Origin: Linnemannia schmuckeri
Lineage: Eukaryota; Mortierellomycota; Mortierellomycetes; Mortierellales; Mortierellaceae
Reading direction: 5' to 3'
DNA length: 64,000 bases
Assembly: GCA_029449235.1 (NCBI GenBank)
Contig: JANATG010000002.1
Coordinates: forward strand, 2,108,001-2,172,000
Shown here: piece by piece, positions 1 through 11,328 of the stretch
How positions within the stretch are numbered: the stretch's first letter is position 1
Layout of the letters: each line of letters starts with the position of its first letter
Translations under genes and position numbers: made by a program
The notes under the pieces: generated by a model
The model's input: the letters and a program-made list of their open reading frames with translations, nothing else
Database searches by the model: none
Told to the model about the DNA's origin: nothing

Positions 1-68
1 TCAGGAACCAACGCCACCATCAGTTAGTATCAGCCAGTCAACCAACCATCACTCACCAAACGACCACC

Positions 69-1388
69 ATGCACACCACGTCTGAAAACCCCGTAGCCAG
101 GGTCATCTGGGAGGGATCGATCCCCATCCAGTTCGTCTGGGATCCATCAGAGACACAAGGACGTATTCTAGAGCCGTACTTTGTATGTGAACAACAACTG
201 GTACATAACCATGCAGTGGCGCGAGAAGAAAAAAAAGAAACGTGGGCTGACGTTTTCCTTATTATTATTTTTTTCTACTTTGCTTACCAAATCGTGCCTG
301 GTTAGGTTGAAGTGCCGCGCTGTTCATATCTCTCCCTCATCACCAACCAGATCCGACGAGACTTTGCCGCCAAACGACTTGGCTTCACATCGGACGAAAG
401 CGAGATTTGGTTTGACTACCAAGGCATCCCCTTGAAATGGTACGTCTTCTTAGAAAGATAGAGAAGGCACATGGCGCGATGAACGTCAATGAGGATTCTA
501 ACTGTCAGCTCTATGTGGTACAACACAACAGGCATTATCCGATCGGTCTGTTATTTGATATCCATGGACTACAAGCAACATCAATGAAAAAGGAAACCAT
601 GCTTCCTCTACCATGGAGGGTAACTGTGCACAGCCAACACTTTCCGGGCGAAAAGTTGATCAAGAATCCGACCTTGAAGAGTTGTCAGGACTTCTTCATG
701 TCCATGATCAAGGAGGTAGTTTTCATGTGACGAACCAATGTTGTAGAAGTATGAAAAGTGAGGTAGAAAGGGAGTGGACCTGAACTCATCCAATCCCTTG
801 TACCTACTCCACCTTACTGTCCCGATATTTCGATGCTTAGGCTGATTATATTCGCAATGGATCGACCAAGAAGGTGATGAACATGTCCAAGTCTGACCAG
901 TCACAGCTCTGGGAGGGACTCTGGTCAAGTAAGTTCTTTCATTTGTCGCTTCGCTTGAGGGGATGGATAGTTGGTCAACTGCGCCATGCGTCAAATAAGA
1001 CTGATCACTCACTCCTCTCGTTCTTTCCGACGTATATGATTTGATAGAGAGTTACGAACAGTTTTGGGGTATGAACCAGAGGCTGGTCTCGAACGATGGG
1101 ACGGTAGCCAAGAGCCTTCCAGTCAGGATTTACTTGCCCGAGAACTGCCCTGTCATCCAAGATCTTGTTTCTCCACTTGATGAACATGGTAGACCGAGGT
1201 CACTGCGCCAGATTCTTCATGCAGCAGTGCCAGACCTGTTCCCTCTTATTGACGCTGGATCGCATCCACCCGTTGCGAGTGTGCTTATCCATGGGATCAA
1301 ACCCAGCCTGGAGACAGACGCAACCTGGGCTGCCCAGACGATGGCCTATCCCGACAACTTCCTCCACCTCGTCGTTGTCCTTGACTGA
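69..1388 (+). CDS. ATG5: Autophagy protein 5 (ATG5)
   Basis: Five exons reconstruct a 286-residue protein: 69-182, 306-439, 532-715, 841-928 and 1048-1388, all with GT-AG borders and compatible phases. The start is the first ATG, followed by the ATG5-type N terminus (VIWEGSIPIQF, then EPYF). Later hallmarks are IWFDYQGIPLKWHYPIGLLFD, the MIKEAD segment, QFWGMNQRL, and a C-terminal ubiquitin-like half ending HLVVVLD. In this family the Lys of the xxKEAD segment (here about residue 143) is the acceptor for ATG12. The ATG12-ATG5 conjugate with ATG16 promotes ATG8 lipidation on the phagophore. Length fits the family (about 275 aa in animals). ATG29 starts 155 bp downstream on the same strand. An AATAAA-like signal follows the stop near 1449. 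Family assignment is firm; exon borders are read by eye. Confidence 0.93.
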
Positions 1389-1542
1389 CTAGTGACAATT
1401 CAATTTGGCACAATCAATCTCCACTGATCCGTGCGTCCCTTTTGTTGGGAATAAATAAAATACCCAACCTTGCACTCTTTGTCACCTTTCTTACCTGACT
1501 CTCACTCGCATAGAATCATTCATATATTGCAACCATCAGGCC

Positions 1543-3778
1543 ATGGACTCCCTCGACGAACCAATTCATGTTATCATCCGCCTCCCTTACCCAAGACCCG
1601 AGGGCTTTGTTGACTCACAGCCTGTAAGAAGAAGCAATTAACATTCTGATTGCGTACTCGTCAGGAAGGATGATGGAAGTCGTGAATGCACGCGTCGCTC
1701 TTTACCCAACCAACATTCATTCACCTTTGCTCTCTCTTGCCGCCTTGCATTCATAGGTTCAATGGACAGAAGCGATGGAAAGGACGCTGTGGCAGATCAT
1801 TGGGAGAACGAAACCAACGCTAGTCGATTGTAAGTGTCTATTCTGTGCGTCAAAGACACAGGCTCACCGTTTTCGCATCGTTTGCCTTCTGGCGTTTCTG
1901 AGAATGAGAACAGTGAAACTCATTAATAACTTTTGAACGAGTAGGGAACGCTGTATCAAGGCAGCTAGGCAACGTCCCTGTGCCGTTCCTCATCCGTCAC
2001 TCCAAATTTCTTTACCAGAACCAGCTGCAGGACCTTCACCGTCTTGGCGAGCAACAGGACCTACAGACACTTTCCCGACCATTAAGTCGTGCAACAATCG
2101 GACCAGGGACAACAACGGCGTCTCTTGAAACCAACCTGCTGCCCCAGCAGACACTTCCAGGGATACATCAAGTCGCAGAGTCACCAACAACAGATCGAGT
2201 AGAGGAAAGAGAACCCAGCTTTGCAGGAAAGAGAGAAGCTAGCTTCTCCGGACAAACCAACAACACTTCAAGCTCCAATATACAGCAGGCGCAGGATACA
2301 AGCCTTAAGGCGCAGGCGAGCCCGTCATTGTCGACTAGCATTTCGACCTTTCCCTCATATGTTCGACCTGCATCAATGTCTTCCTCGGCTTCGACGATTC
2401 GCCCTGTTCAGCCACCGTCTCCTTCTCCCTCGATACGCAACAGCGCCAGCTCGCAGCAAGCACTGTTTGAATCTAATATGTACAATTCAGGGATATTGTC
2501 AAGGCAGAATCAACCCCGCTCAACACGTGGCTCGCAGCTTATCGGCACAACTTTTGACAGGCGACTCAACAGCTATACCACCAACCTCCCAACATCACCC
2601 CGAGACGAGGGTGCTCAGGCTGACCGAAGAGTTCACGAGCCAGCTCATCCGTTTCACCATGCCACCATCTCGGCCTCCTCCCACTCTAGTAGCCCTACTG
2701 GGCAAGGCTCGCGATTATCACCATCAGGACGAACTACAGACATGCCGAACCCATCAATATTCCAGGACTACGACAGATCCTCGGCCGTGTCTTCAGTTTC
2801 TACGCCATATTCACAGAGCAACAGTGCATCACAGATTTTCGAGGAAACGTCGTTTTTCAACCAGCTCTCGTCGAACGACTCTCTTTCACGAGGTCAACAA
2901 CAACAGCAACTGCGTGCGGATCAATTGAATCGGGAAGGTGAATACCAGTCATCCTCGCTATTTGGGCAAAGCCAAGGCGGATACGGTCTTGGGTTCATTG
3001 GCAATAATCCGACTTCATCTCTACACTTTCATCAATCGGAACATGGCAACAATCACGACGATGATGACGGTACTGACGGGGACCACACGGACAAAGATGA
3101 TGATAGATCAAGTCAGGATGAGTCTGGACCACTAAGAGAACAGATTAAGCAGCTTCAATTGGAAGATGTTTTGGCGTTTTTACCTGTTGGTGGAACATCA
3201 GCCTCTGGGATGCTACAGAGGCCTGCTGATGATGGGTACCAGAGGAGAACGGCTTCAGGAGATAGGATGCCGTTTCAATTGGATGACGAGCTGGCGAATC
3301 TGGGGACCAAGTCGCTGGAAGAAATACTGGGACATGATGGGGGGGATGAAGATGACGGTGATAGAGTCAAAGGCATTCGATTCAAGGATATTATAGCGCC
3401 CAGTCGAATGCGAGCTCTCGGCCGAGAAGGTAATATCGTATTCTTTACAGGTATAAAACACCATGGACGCGATTGTTCGTGTACTCACTGTTGTGTGTTC
3501 TTGTGCTGTCATAGGGGACTCACCAACAAAGATCAGGATTAGTCCTGAGCGCTCAGGCCCTAATTCTCAAAAGTCAAGCGCACACAACTCTGTTGGATCA
3601 TCATTCAGTGATCTATCAGGTGCGTGCTCGTTATGTTCCTTTTTGTTGCTCTTCAGAGAATTGAAGGGAGTCTGTTAACGCCTGTTTTTTTTTTTATTTT
3701 GTCCGCGTAGACTCTTCTGTCACCCAGTCAGCCATGGAAGATGCATACTTGTCGGGATATAACAACTCGAAGATGTAA
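1543..3778 (+). CDS. ATG29: Autophagy-related protein 29 (Atg29-like)
   Basis: Five exons (1543-1623, 1757-1829, 1945-3429, 3515-3619, 3711-3778) give about 603 residues. The N-terminal ~65 residues carry the Atg29 signature: HVIIRLPYPRPEGF, then a WTEAMERTLWQII helix, DWNAVSRQLG, and PFLIRHSKFLYQ. In yeast Atg29 works with Atg17 and Atg31 as the scaffold that nucleates the pre-autophagosomal structure. The remaining ~530 residues are Ser/Gln/Pro-rich and presumably disordered, with an acidic stretch (about 3055-3125) and a short helical piece (EQIKQLQLEDVLAFL). This is far longer than yeast Atg29. The 3' end is uncertain: the terminal codons contain a good donor (GTAAGA at 3775) with an acceptor at 3871, which would swap the last residues for a short alternative tail ending at 3905. 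Family call is good; exon borders are by eye. Confidence 0.8.
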
Positions 3779-4170
3779 GACGCATCCGTCTATGACATGG
3801 ATGATAGTTGTCAAACAACTTTGCTCCCAAGTCCCTTCTTGACTTACACGTTGTTTTCTTTTGTGTGATAGTTCACTTTTCATGCATGCGTCCACAAGGA
3901 ACTGAAGAGTCAATCGCGCTATTCGACCTGCCTAGCCAGAGTAGTGGGCGAAAATTTCGTTTTAATAAAAAAGCCACAGTTTTGACGTTCACGTCTTTTC
4001 CTCGCTTGTTTTTGAACTCGCTGACCTTTATTCAATTCCCAACAGCACCGACATCACAAACTCTACAGGAGGACAAGTATCTCGTACCACAGGAGGACAA
4101 GCAACCTACAGGAGGACAATAACAGAAAAAACGAAGCAATCTTCTGATTATTAAACAAAGCTCCTCCACC
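3779..4170 (+). other. Intergenic, ATG29 3' side
   Basis: About 390 bases. It holds a possible alternative last exon of ATG29 (3872-3905). It also has three copies of the 12-mer ACAGGAGGACAA (about 4065-4120) just upstream of the next gene, which may be leader sequence. I see no other gene. Confidence 0.4.
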
Positions 4171-5147
4171 ATGAGCAACAACAACACGCCATTCACCTTC
4201 CATAGTCACTTTGACTCGCCCTCATTACAGAATCAGTTGCCACCATCTGCAGTCGTCTTTCAGGGCGGTACTCCATACGGCGCAGGAAGTGGAGGAGAGC
4301 TCGGAGGCGGGTCGCGCAAACGCAAAAGTTCTTATGAGGATATCTCTCCTCTTGTAATGAAAACCCGTTCAGGAATCGGCCTCGAGGAAGAAATTGTCTA
4401 TGGTAAATATTAAGCTCAAATCTCGGTATCTGCGAAAGGCACGCTCCTTTTACCCCTCCGTCAACTAAGCGACGAGAAATTGACAGTGAGAGTTCGACTT
4501 TTGGTTGTTGTCGGTGTCATTAGATCGAACGATGACTATAATGATGGCGGGACAGAGGCGGTTACTGGAGGAACAAAGGCAACGGGAACACCAACTCGCT
4601 TTGCAGCAACAGCAACATCTTCTCCAACAGCAGCAGCAACAACAACAACAACTTCAACTTCAACAGCAACAGCAACAGCAACAGACATCATCATCACAGA
4701 GAGGCAGTTCGGCAGACGCACTTCGTCGTCTCTTTATGGTTGGGAAGAATCAAGCTCCGGGACAACAATCACAACATACGCAACCGCAGCCTCAATCCGG
4801 AGCGATACCACCACTATCGTTTGCAAACTGTGCGGGCGAGATCAACGGGTGTGAGGTGAACAGGATCCCGGGGATGCGAGAACGATACCAGGCCGTGATC
4901 CGGCCCTGCACATTCTGTGGTCGACCCGAATGTCAGTTCTGTGCTGTGCATTGTGCCTCCTGTGAGGAGATGTCCTGTCGTGCCTGCAGTGTCCCCAGGT
5001 GAGTGTTGATGGGCAATGTGGCGATGAGGGATATTTTTGTTATTGGAGGCTTATTAACCAAGTGTTTTTCTTTCTTTTGTTTGTTATGCGTGTGATAGCT
5101 ATGAGAAGACTGATGTGGAATTCTTTTGCCCAAACTGTCGTGGATAG
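4171..5147 (+). CDS. Siva-like zinc-binding protein
   Basis: Three exons (4171-4402, 4524-4998, 5099-5147) give 251 residues. The N terminus is Ser/Gly-rich with a basic patch (GGSRKRKSSYED) that could be a nuclear signal. A Gln-rich stretch follows (4590-4685, CAA/CAG repeats). The C-terminal ~50 residues hold paired cysteines: CTFCGRPECQFC, CASCEEMSCRAC, then YEK and FFCPNC. Siva proteins end in the same order of CxxC pairs with a YEK just before the last pair, so I place it in that family; metazoan Siva is a CD27-binding pro-apoptotic zinc protein. The fungal role is unknown. Splicing is supported because exon 3 supplies the YEK and the final CPNC, which complete the motif. An RNA-binding or E3-type zinc module is the main alternative. 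Confidence 0.72.
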
Positions 5148-5469
5148 ACCAAAACAGCAAGATTGTTCGTTGGCAGTTCAAATTAATAAAAATGGTGGCG
5201 TTTTTTCCGCCTGCGCATTATTTCAGGGCGAGAACAACACAGAAGAGGCAAAACCATTTTTCTTGCCCTCAATCATCTCTCTCTGGGTCTTTTTTTCTTT
5301 TACTTCTCTTTTCTCTCCCTTGCCCTCTCATCAACTGACCGCTTCCCACGCCACCAGCGACCGTTGCGGCATACAGCACAGTACACATACTACACATACA
5401 CACGGTCCCTCTCGCTTGCTCTTGGTCGTCAATCAAGCTACTGTCGCCCAGCTACTACTTTTCACAGCT

Positions 5470-8230
5470 ATGTCCCAAGACAACACCAGCACGCTGCCCC
5501 TGTCGCAGCGACACTGGCTAAACTTTAGTTTTAGTCAGCCAGATCACAACAGCAACAACAGCAGCCTTCAACTCAGTGCCAACAACAGCAACAATTGCAC
5601 CATCAGTAGGTCAGGATCTGGACTGACCCATGCCTCAAGCGATCGCACCCTCTCAAGAAACATCACATCATCATCGGCATACTTACCTTTCTCGACTCAA
5701 ACCTTCCGAAAGCAGCAGAGGCCGACAAACCATGACGGCCCACCATGCTCTCAACCTGATGGCAAAACTTACTCCTCGCCGTCTGTGATCCCTACTCTGG
5801 AAATGGACACACGTCCATCGATCAGCAACTCACTTTCAGTAGTGAGGGAGTCTTCTACTGCAAACAGTCTCTCCCCAACCGATTTGATGGCTGATTCGCC
5901 ATCAAGTGCTCCCTTGACAGGTTCAAGGAGCAGACCCATCTCTATCGCGGACACGCTCTCCCCCGGAGCTGTCTCATCTTCTCAGCCGCGGTATTCGTCC
6001 CCAGTCAGATCTTTATTGCCTTCATACATCCCGCAGAGTCCCGCAAGGACTCCCAAGTACAAAGCAGATCATCACCCGAAGAACCTCCCAATTCCTGGAG
6101 CGTCGTCGGGGGCTTCAAGAACTTTTTTCTTGCAAGAGAAGCGCCATGACGGAGATCAACATCAAGGAGGCAAAGAGAGCACAGCAGAAGTTAGTGATCG
6201 AGGCGTTGGTGGATCAGCTGGCCGAGAACAGTCACGCTCGTCGTTGTCATCGTCGCTTTTGAATGCGAGATCTACTCCAGAGCTCTACCATCTTATGGAC
6301 AAGATCTCCTCTATGATTGCAGTCGTTGGCAAGTTCCAACAGACATTTGACGATCACATCCAAAAAATTAAGCACGAAGAAGCTAGGACGCCTGCTGCAG
6401 CTGAAGAGGCCTGCATGAAGGCAGTCGAACGGATGCAACAGAGGACTGAGGAGTCGAGCGAGTCTTTGGTGATGCAGATAGAGAAGGCGGTTCTGCAACG
6501 TCTTGATGAGAGTTTACAAGCCTGGAGCAAGACCTTGGATGGTCAGATGAGAACTTCTATAGATGCTATTCAAGGTCTGGTCCAACAAGCTCAAACGAGT
6601 CAGAGCACGACACTGCAGGATTTGAGCGCGAATCTCCAGCGGACAGTTGAGGATTGCCTACAGAGATTTGAAGAGCAGGTTGGACCGCACATGATCGAGA
6701 AGGTTGGAGAGAGAGCGATCGCGCTCGCAGAGAAGAGACAAGATTTGGTACTGTCGATAGTTACGCAGACAGAGAAGGCTGTGCAGCAGCGCCTTGAGGA
6801 GTCTCTGCGGAGCTGGACGGAAACTTTGCCTGGCCAGTTGAGAACAGCTGTGAGCGCCATCCAGGAACCAGCTCAACAGGCTCCATTTGAACAGAGACCT
6901 GCACCTCAGCAGGACTTGAATGCGTGGAAGACGCATTATGATGCCCGCATTTCGAACGAGATCAGCGAACTCAAGTCAGCGATAGCGTCACTCAATGCAA
7001 CTACCCAGGTAACCGTTTTTTTTGTAGTTCACTTCAGTTCGTCTGATATGTGCCTTGTCTGCTTGAATGTATGTTTGTTGGGAAACTAATGGAAACTTCG
7101 ATTCTACCTCAAATTACCTCAACCATAGCAAAATCAAAAAATGTTCCAGGAGCAGCTTCGCCTCACTAGAAACTTGAACCAACAGAATTTCAGTAAGGGG
7201 AGAGGAAATAGTGGCGAGTGGTTTACGCCCATGAGTCACCACAATCACCAATCCCCAATACCGCTCCTTCGAGAAGGCCAAACACACCCATCGCAGGTTG
7301 AGGTATCGCGTCACAATGACGAACATGGTATCACAATCCGTGCCATGCAGCCGCCAGCTGTTCCATTTACTGTCGGCCCATTGTCCAATAGCCCTCTGAT
7401 TGATACTACTGCATCTCTTACCAGCCCGGCTCCTGAACAAAAAGCAACCGTCAAGAGCGGTGCCAAGGGCGAACGTGCTCAGGCTCGGAAGCGAGCGCCG
7501 CGCTCAGCCACCAGCGCTACAAGATCGGGACGCCAGAATCGGAGGAACACAGGAGGATCTGCTCCACAACCACTCTCTGCCATTGCCAAAGGGAAACAAG
7601 CCATGCGTCGAGAAGCATGGCCACAGCTGGGAAACGATGATGCAGGAATAGCACGCCAAGTTCAAGCCCAGGCTCAGGCAAGCAATTTTGCTTCGTCATC
7701 TGCACTGCCGAGCACTATTCCGACTTTGCCCCCTGCTCTTTCTCAGAGCGTGCCTAATCTTCCTCGGGTGGATATCGATGGAGATGGGAATTCTTACGTT
7801 GTGATCCAAGGACTGAGCGGTTTCTCTTCCAGTGCGACAGTCACCAAGCGTGGACGAGGACGTCCTCCCAAGACCAACAGCAACGCCGATGCCGGTCTTC
7901 CACATTATGGCTCTGGTACTTCTTCCAAGCGGATGAAGGTCAACCATGCGACCATGGTCTCAGGGACTGCACTTGCGCCGATCAAGATCGAGGACGTCAT
8001 TAGACTCCCTTCACGTGTCACGCGCTCGGGTCGCGTAAGTGGTTTTGTCCGATATCTTTTACGAACGTTATATAATTTCTTAAACGACTTGTTCTTATTG
8101 AGGGAGAGGTAGCACATCGTTTTTGTATTTACTTTTATTATAGACTATGAGTCAAACAGAAGTTGTGTACTTGGATCTAGAAACCATCGCTCAGCAGCAT
8201 CGAGAAGTCGGGATTCCTTTTAAGTTCTGA
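5470..8230 (+). CDS. Large coiled-coil protein with AT-hook, function unknown
   Basis: Three exons (5470-7008, 7129-8034, 8144-8230) keep phase 0 throughout and give 843 residues. I chose the ATG at 5470 because in-frame upstream sequence is leader-like and low complexity. Residues 1-260 are Ser/Asn/Pro-rich. Residues ~267-510 are strongly helical and coiled-coil-like, with an internal duplication: a block beginning EKAVLQRLDESLQAWSKTL (from 6481) is repeated as EKAVQQRLEESLRSWTETL (from 6772). The second exon adds a basic region (KSGAKGERAQARKRAPRS) and a canonical AT-hook core, KRGRGRPPK, near residue 753, which binds the minor groove of AT-rich DNA in other proteins. The end is VGIPFKF. 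A nuclear, chromatin or meiotic structural role is plausible but not shown. I do not recognise the family. Confidence 0.8.
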
Positions 8231-8907
8231 TCGGATGCGATGATGGATAGCGGCGAACTTTGCTTGACGATTGGGCGAAGCACTTATCTTGCAGAACCCG
8301 CCATCACACTCCTTTTATTCTTTCAAACTTCATTATCCCTTTGCTATTTTAGCCCTATTCCCCTTCCATCTATCCCAAGATCTACAGTAAACGTCGGTAT
8401 TGAACTAGCGATTATTTTATTTTTTTTTATTAAACGTTGCTTTAGAAGTCACTGATGTACTACTGCTTTCTGCCCAAGCTGTCAATCACCGTCGACGCGT
8501 TTAGGTAACTCGTTTTGTGTGTTGCTCAATGTAGGTTTGGAACTTCTGCAGTTCAACTGAGAATGGACCACTCCATCCCCGTTCCCTTCCTTTCAAAAAC
8601 CGCCGTATCCGTCTGTTAACAATCGTTTGTGCTCACTTCTTTGTTCTAGGCGTCCTTCCTCAGAGGGGAAGAAATCGGTATTTGATGCACAATAACAAAA
8701 AGGGCGATTACAGGCCAGGCAATTGTTGCCAAAGAAACAAGGTTTCACGACTCTTCTCGTCCCTCACTTTCAGTCTCTTTTTTGCCTTTCCCTTCCCTTT
8801 CCCTCTCCCCTTCCTTCTTTCCGTCCTTCTTTGAAGGAAACAAGATTCATTTTACCAACAACCACCGACAAAGGTCTACCCGGATCTACAGGAACAGCAG
8901 ATAAAAT
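8231..8907 (+). other. Intergenic, pyrimidine-rich leader
   Basis: About 680 bases with no supported gene. The second half is a CT-rich tract (8770-8830) like those preceding the other tetraspan copies, so it probably was the promoter and leader of the pseudogene at 8908. Confidence 0.5.
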
Positions 8908-9731
8908 ATCGGATACATCGTCCTGCGCAAGATGAGGCAACGGACCCTCTTCATCGTCACTCTCAACATACTCATCACCTTGTGTTGGTACATCTATCTC
9001 CTCGCCTGCCTTTACTCAAAATCAATGGCCTCACAACGAGCTTCCACGCCTCGGACACAATCTACTTTCGCGATTATGTAGTCCTCTACACACTCGCCTC
9101 CACCCTCCTCTCTATCACTTTCATCTACTCCTCAAATCTCCATCCCAGACTGGATTCCTTCGTCTTCCCAGCCTACGCCGGCGTTAGTACAAGGTGATGC
9201 GGATATTTTTCGATTTGGTCCCGAAGTTGAGGGCCCTAAGACTCCGACTCGATTACCTGTTTGACCTCTGTGGCGGTAGTATTACCTGCTCTGCTTCGAG
9301 TGTAACCCGGAGTATATAGAGGTTACAAACAGTGTCATTTGAGTAATACGATGATGGTGGTCTGTATCCAGAGCATGGTCGTTTGCTATGCAAGATCGGC
9401 GCGACGGTTGCGTGGAGGCTGATGGAGAGACCACACCATTTTGGAAGAGACGGTGGCGGTGGAGTGGGAGTGGAAGTAGGATATGCGGTGGGGACGAATG
9501 TTGTAATTGTTAGTTCTGACCAGACACAGGGATACCCTCATTCGTAGACGCAACAACGGCAGCAGTGCTGACAGCAGCAGTTCCAGGAGGGCTACTGTCA
9601 GCAGCCGATTCTATTTGATCATCAGAACGCCACCTACAGGATTGACAATAGCGCCCAGCACCCGTAGCAATACCAACGACTGTCTCTAGAAAGACACCTA
9701 TTGCAGGCAGCTCAGAATAAAGCACTTTATT

Positions 9732-9762
<31 letters not shown>

Positions 9763-9814
9763 GCGGCAGCATAGTTTTGTACAGTCACCACCTTCTGCCT
9801 TCTCTGGGTATTAA
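8908..9814 (+). pseudogene. Tetraspan family pseudogene 1
   Basis: The sequence aligns by eye with the intact gene at 11329. It shares the start peptide GYIVLRKMR, but the start codon reads ATC instead of ATG. A first membrane segment (TLFIVTLNILITLCWYIYL) follows, then a frameshift near 9070 and a second segment in another frame (VVLYTLASTLLSITFIYS). Much of the middle is unreadable. The tail resumes with HFGRDGG and YAVGTNVVIVSSDQ (compare YSQDANVVMVSPQ). It ends with QRQHSFVQSPPSAFSGY and a stop at 9814, matching the intact C-terminal peptide QRQQSFAQPAPSTPYGY. So it is a full-length, long-dead tandem copy. Confidence 0.75.
9732..9760 (+). repeat. (CAA)n microsatellite
   Basis: About ten CAA units within the decayed glutamine-rich tail of tetraspan pseudogene 1. 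They represent the former poly-Gln stretch. Confidence 0.85.
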
Positions 9815-10254
9815 TGTTTTTTGTTTATCAACGGTCGCTCCAAGATAATATCACCCCATATGGGCAGGTTTGCTACTAGACTATTGACGGCATCGGAGCA
9901 TGATGCTTACAGAGCGACCCATTTCGCCGTTTTCTTTTTTTTTTTCTCGGCGTCGATCGTCGACATAACGAGCAAAATAAAGCCCACTTTCCTATCCTTT
10001 CTTTCCTTCCTCTCATTCTTTGCATTAGCCTCATTTTTATCGTCCCATTCTTCTCGTCGTTCTCTTTTCATTGTTCTTTTCTTTTCTCTTTTCTCTTTTC
10101 TCTTTTCTCTTTTCTCTTTTCCCCTTTCCATTGCCTATCTCACGACAAATTTCTTTCAATCGCCTGGCTCTATCCCTGTCATTGTCCTTAGAACACCACC
10201 GCCATCAACTACCGAGACGTGTAAAGCAAGCGATCCACCAACCAACAAAAAAAA
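9815..10254 (+). other. Intergenic with period-7 repeat
   Basis: About 440 bases between two tetraspan pseudogenes. It has CT-rich leader-like sequence and about six head-to-tail copies of TTTTCTC at 10080-10122. No gene seen. Confidence 0.55.
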
Positions 10255-10997
10255 ACACTTTCCTTCTCTACCTTCCTAAACCTTATCATCACCGTCGCTT
10301 GGTACAGCTACCTCCAACGGTCTAGATAGCATCTACGCCGCCAACGCCATAAACCTCCCAGACTTCGTCTACATCTCATCCGCGCTCATCTTCCTCGCCA
10401 CTTACGTCTACTCTCTGAGGACTTAACCTCACTACACTAATCGTTGTTGGTACAAGGCCATCTGGACAGTCCTCCTCCTGATCGCCGTTGGCGCAAACCT
10501 TTGTTTTCGAATCTTTTACAAGTTCTACTATGCACCCTTCACCTGCTCGTCGAGTGGTAGATTTTGGGACCCGAGGCATTTGTCGGGCTGTCATTTTGTA
10601 AACACTGTATTTTCGTTCTCGATGATTGTGTTAATCTCAGTGTTGATTGAGGTTGTAATGACTCTGGTTTGGGACCCTTGGATCCATCCGGAGGTACAGG
10701 AGTAGGAGGAATAATAGCAAGAGGAGGGAATGTGATGGTTTTGAGTCCTGAGAGGCCTCTGGGATATCGCTACCCGCAGATGCAACAGTACCAGCAGCCG
10801 ATCCTGTTGGCCAGGGGTACAAGATTGACGATGGGGTTCAACCTCCACAGAAACAGTATCAGCATTACCTTAGTGCAGGACCATGTGTCTCACAGGTGGA
10901 CCAGTATGAGATCCTTCAGCAGCAACAGCAACTCCTTCAGCAGCAGGGGCAACAGAGTTTTGCTCAGCCGGCACTCTCGACTCCCTATAGGTGTTAA
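10255..10997 (+). pseudogene. Tetraspan family pseudogene 2
   Basis: Pieces of the tetraspan family appear in order but in shifting frames. Segment 1 is FSTFLNLIITVAWYSYL. Segment 2 is FVYISSALIFLATYVYSLR, broken by a stop directly after. Segment 3 lies around AIWTVLLLIAVGANLCFRI. The Cys-containing loop is FTCSSSG. Segment 4 is MIVLISVLIEVVMTLVWDPW. The tail has many stops, yet its end is still readable: QYEILQQQQQLLQQQGQQ, then SFAQPALSTPYRC and stop. That C terminus matches the intact gene at 11329, only ~330 bp downstream, so this is a tandem duplicate. No ATG in the conserved position survives. Confidence 0.78.
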
Positions 10998-11328
10998 CGC
11001 GCCTCCACCATCAAAGACAAATAATCATGCATGCAGGTATATCGACTGCTCCTTTTTTTAACATCCGCTTTTCTTGCTTTTTGTCTGTTGTCGATGTCAT
11101 TGTACCCACATCTCCGACTGCGTGCTCACTTTTTTTGTTGTTGTTAATAATCTCCTGGTATTTCCTTTTTGTTGTTGCTTTTTCTTTTCTTTTCTCTTTT
11201 CTTTTCTTTAGCCCTTGCCCTTGCCCCTGCCAACCAAAACCCCCTTACCTTTCCTCGATTGTCTTCACTCCCTCCAACTTGACGATACCAACTCCCAGGA
11301 CGCCCACAACCTACAACAACAAACGACC

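Noticed and set aside
11215..11328. In-frame extension of the tetraspan gene to an upstream ATG
   Set aside because: It adds a Pro/Gln-rich leader translation not found in sister copies; GYIVLRRMR at 11329 is the conserved start.
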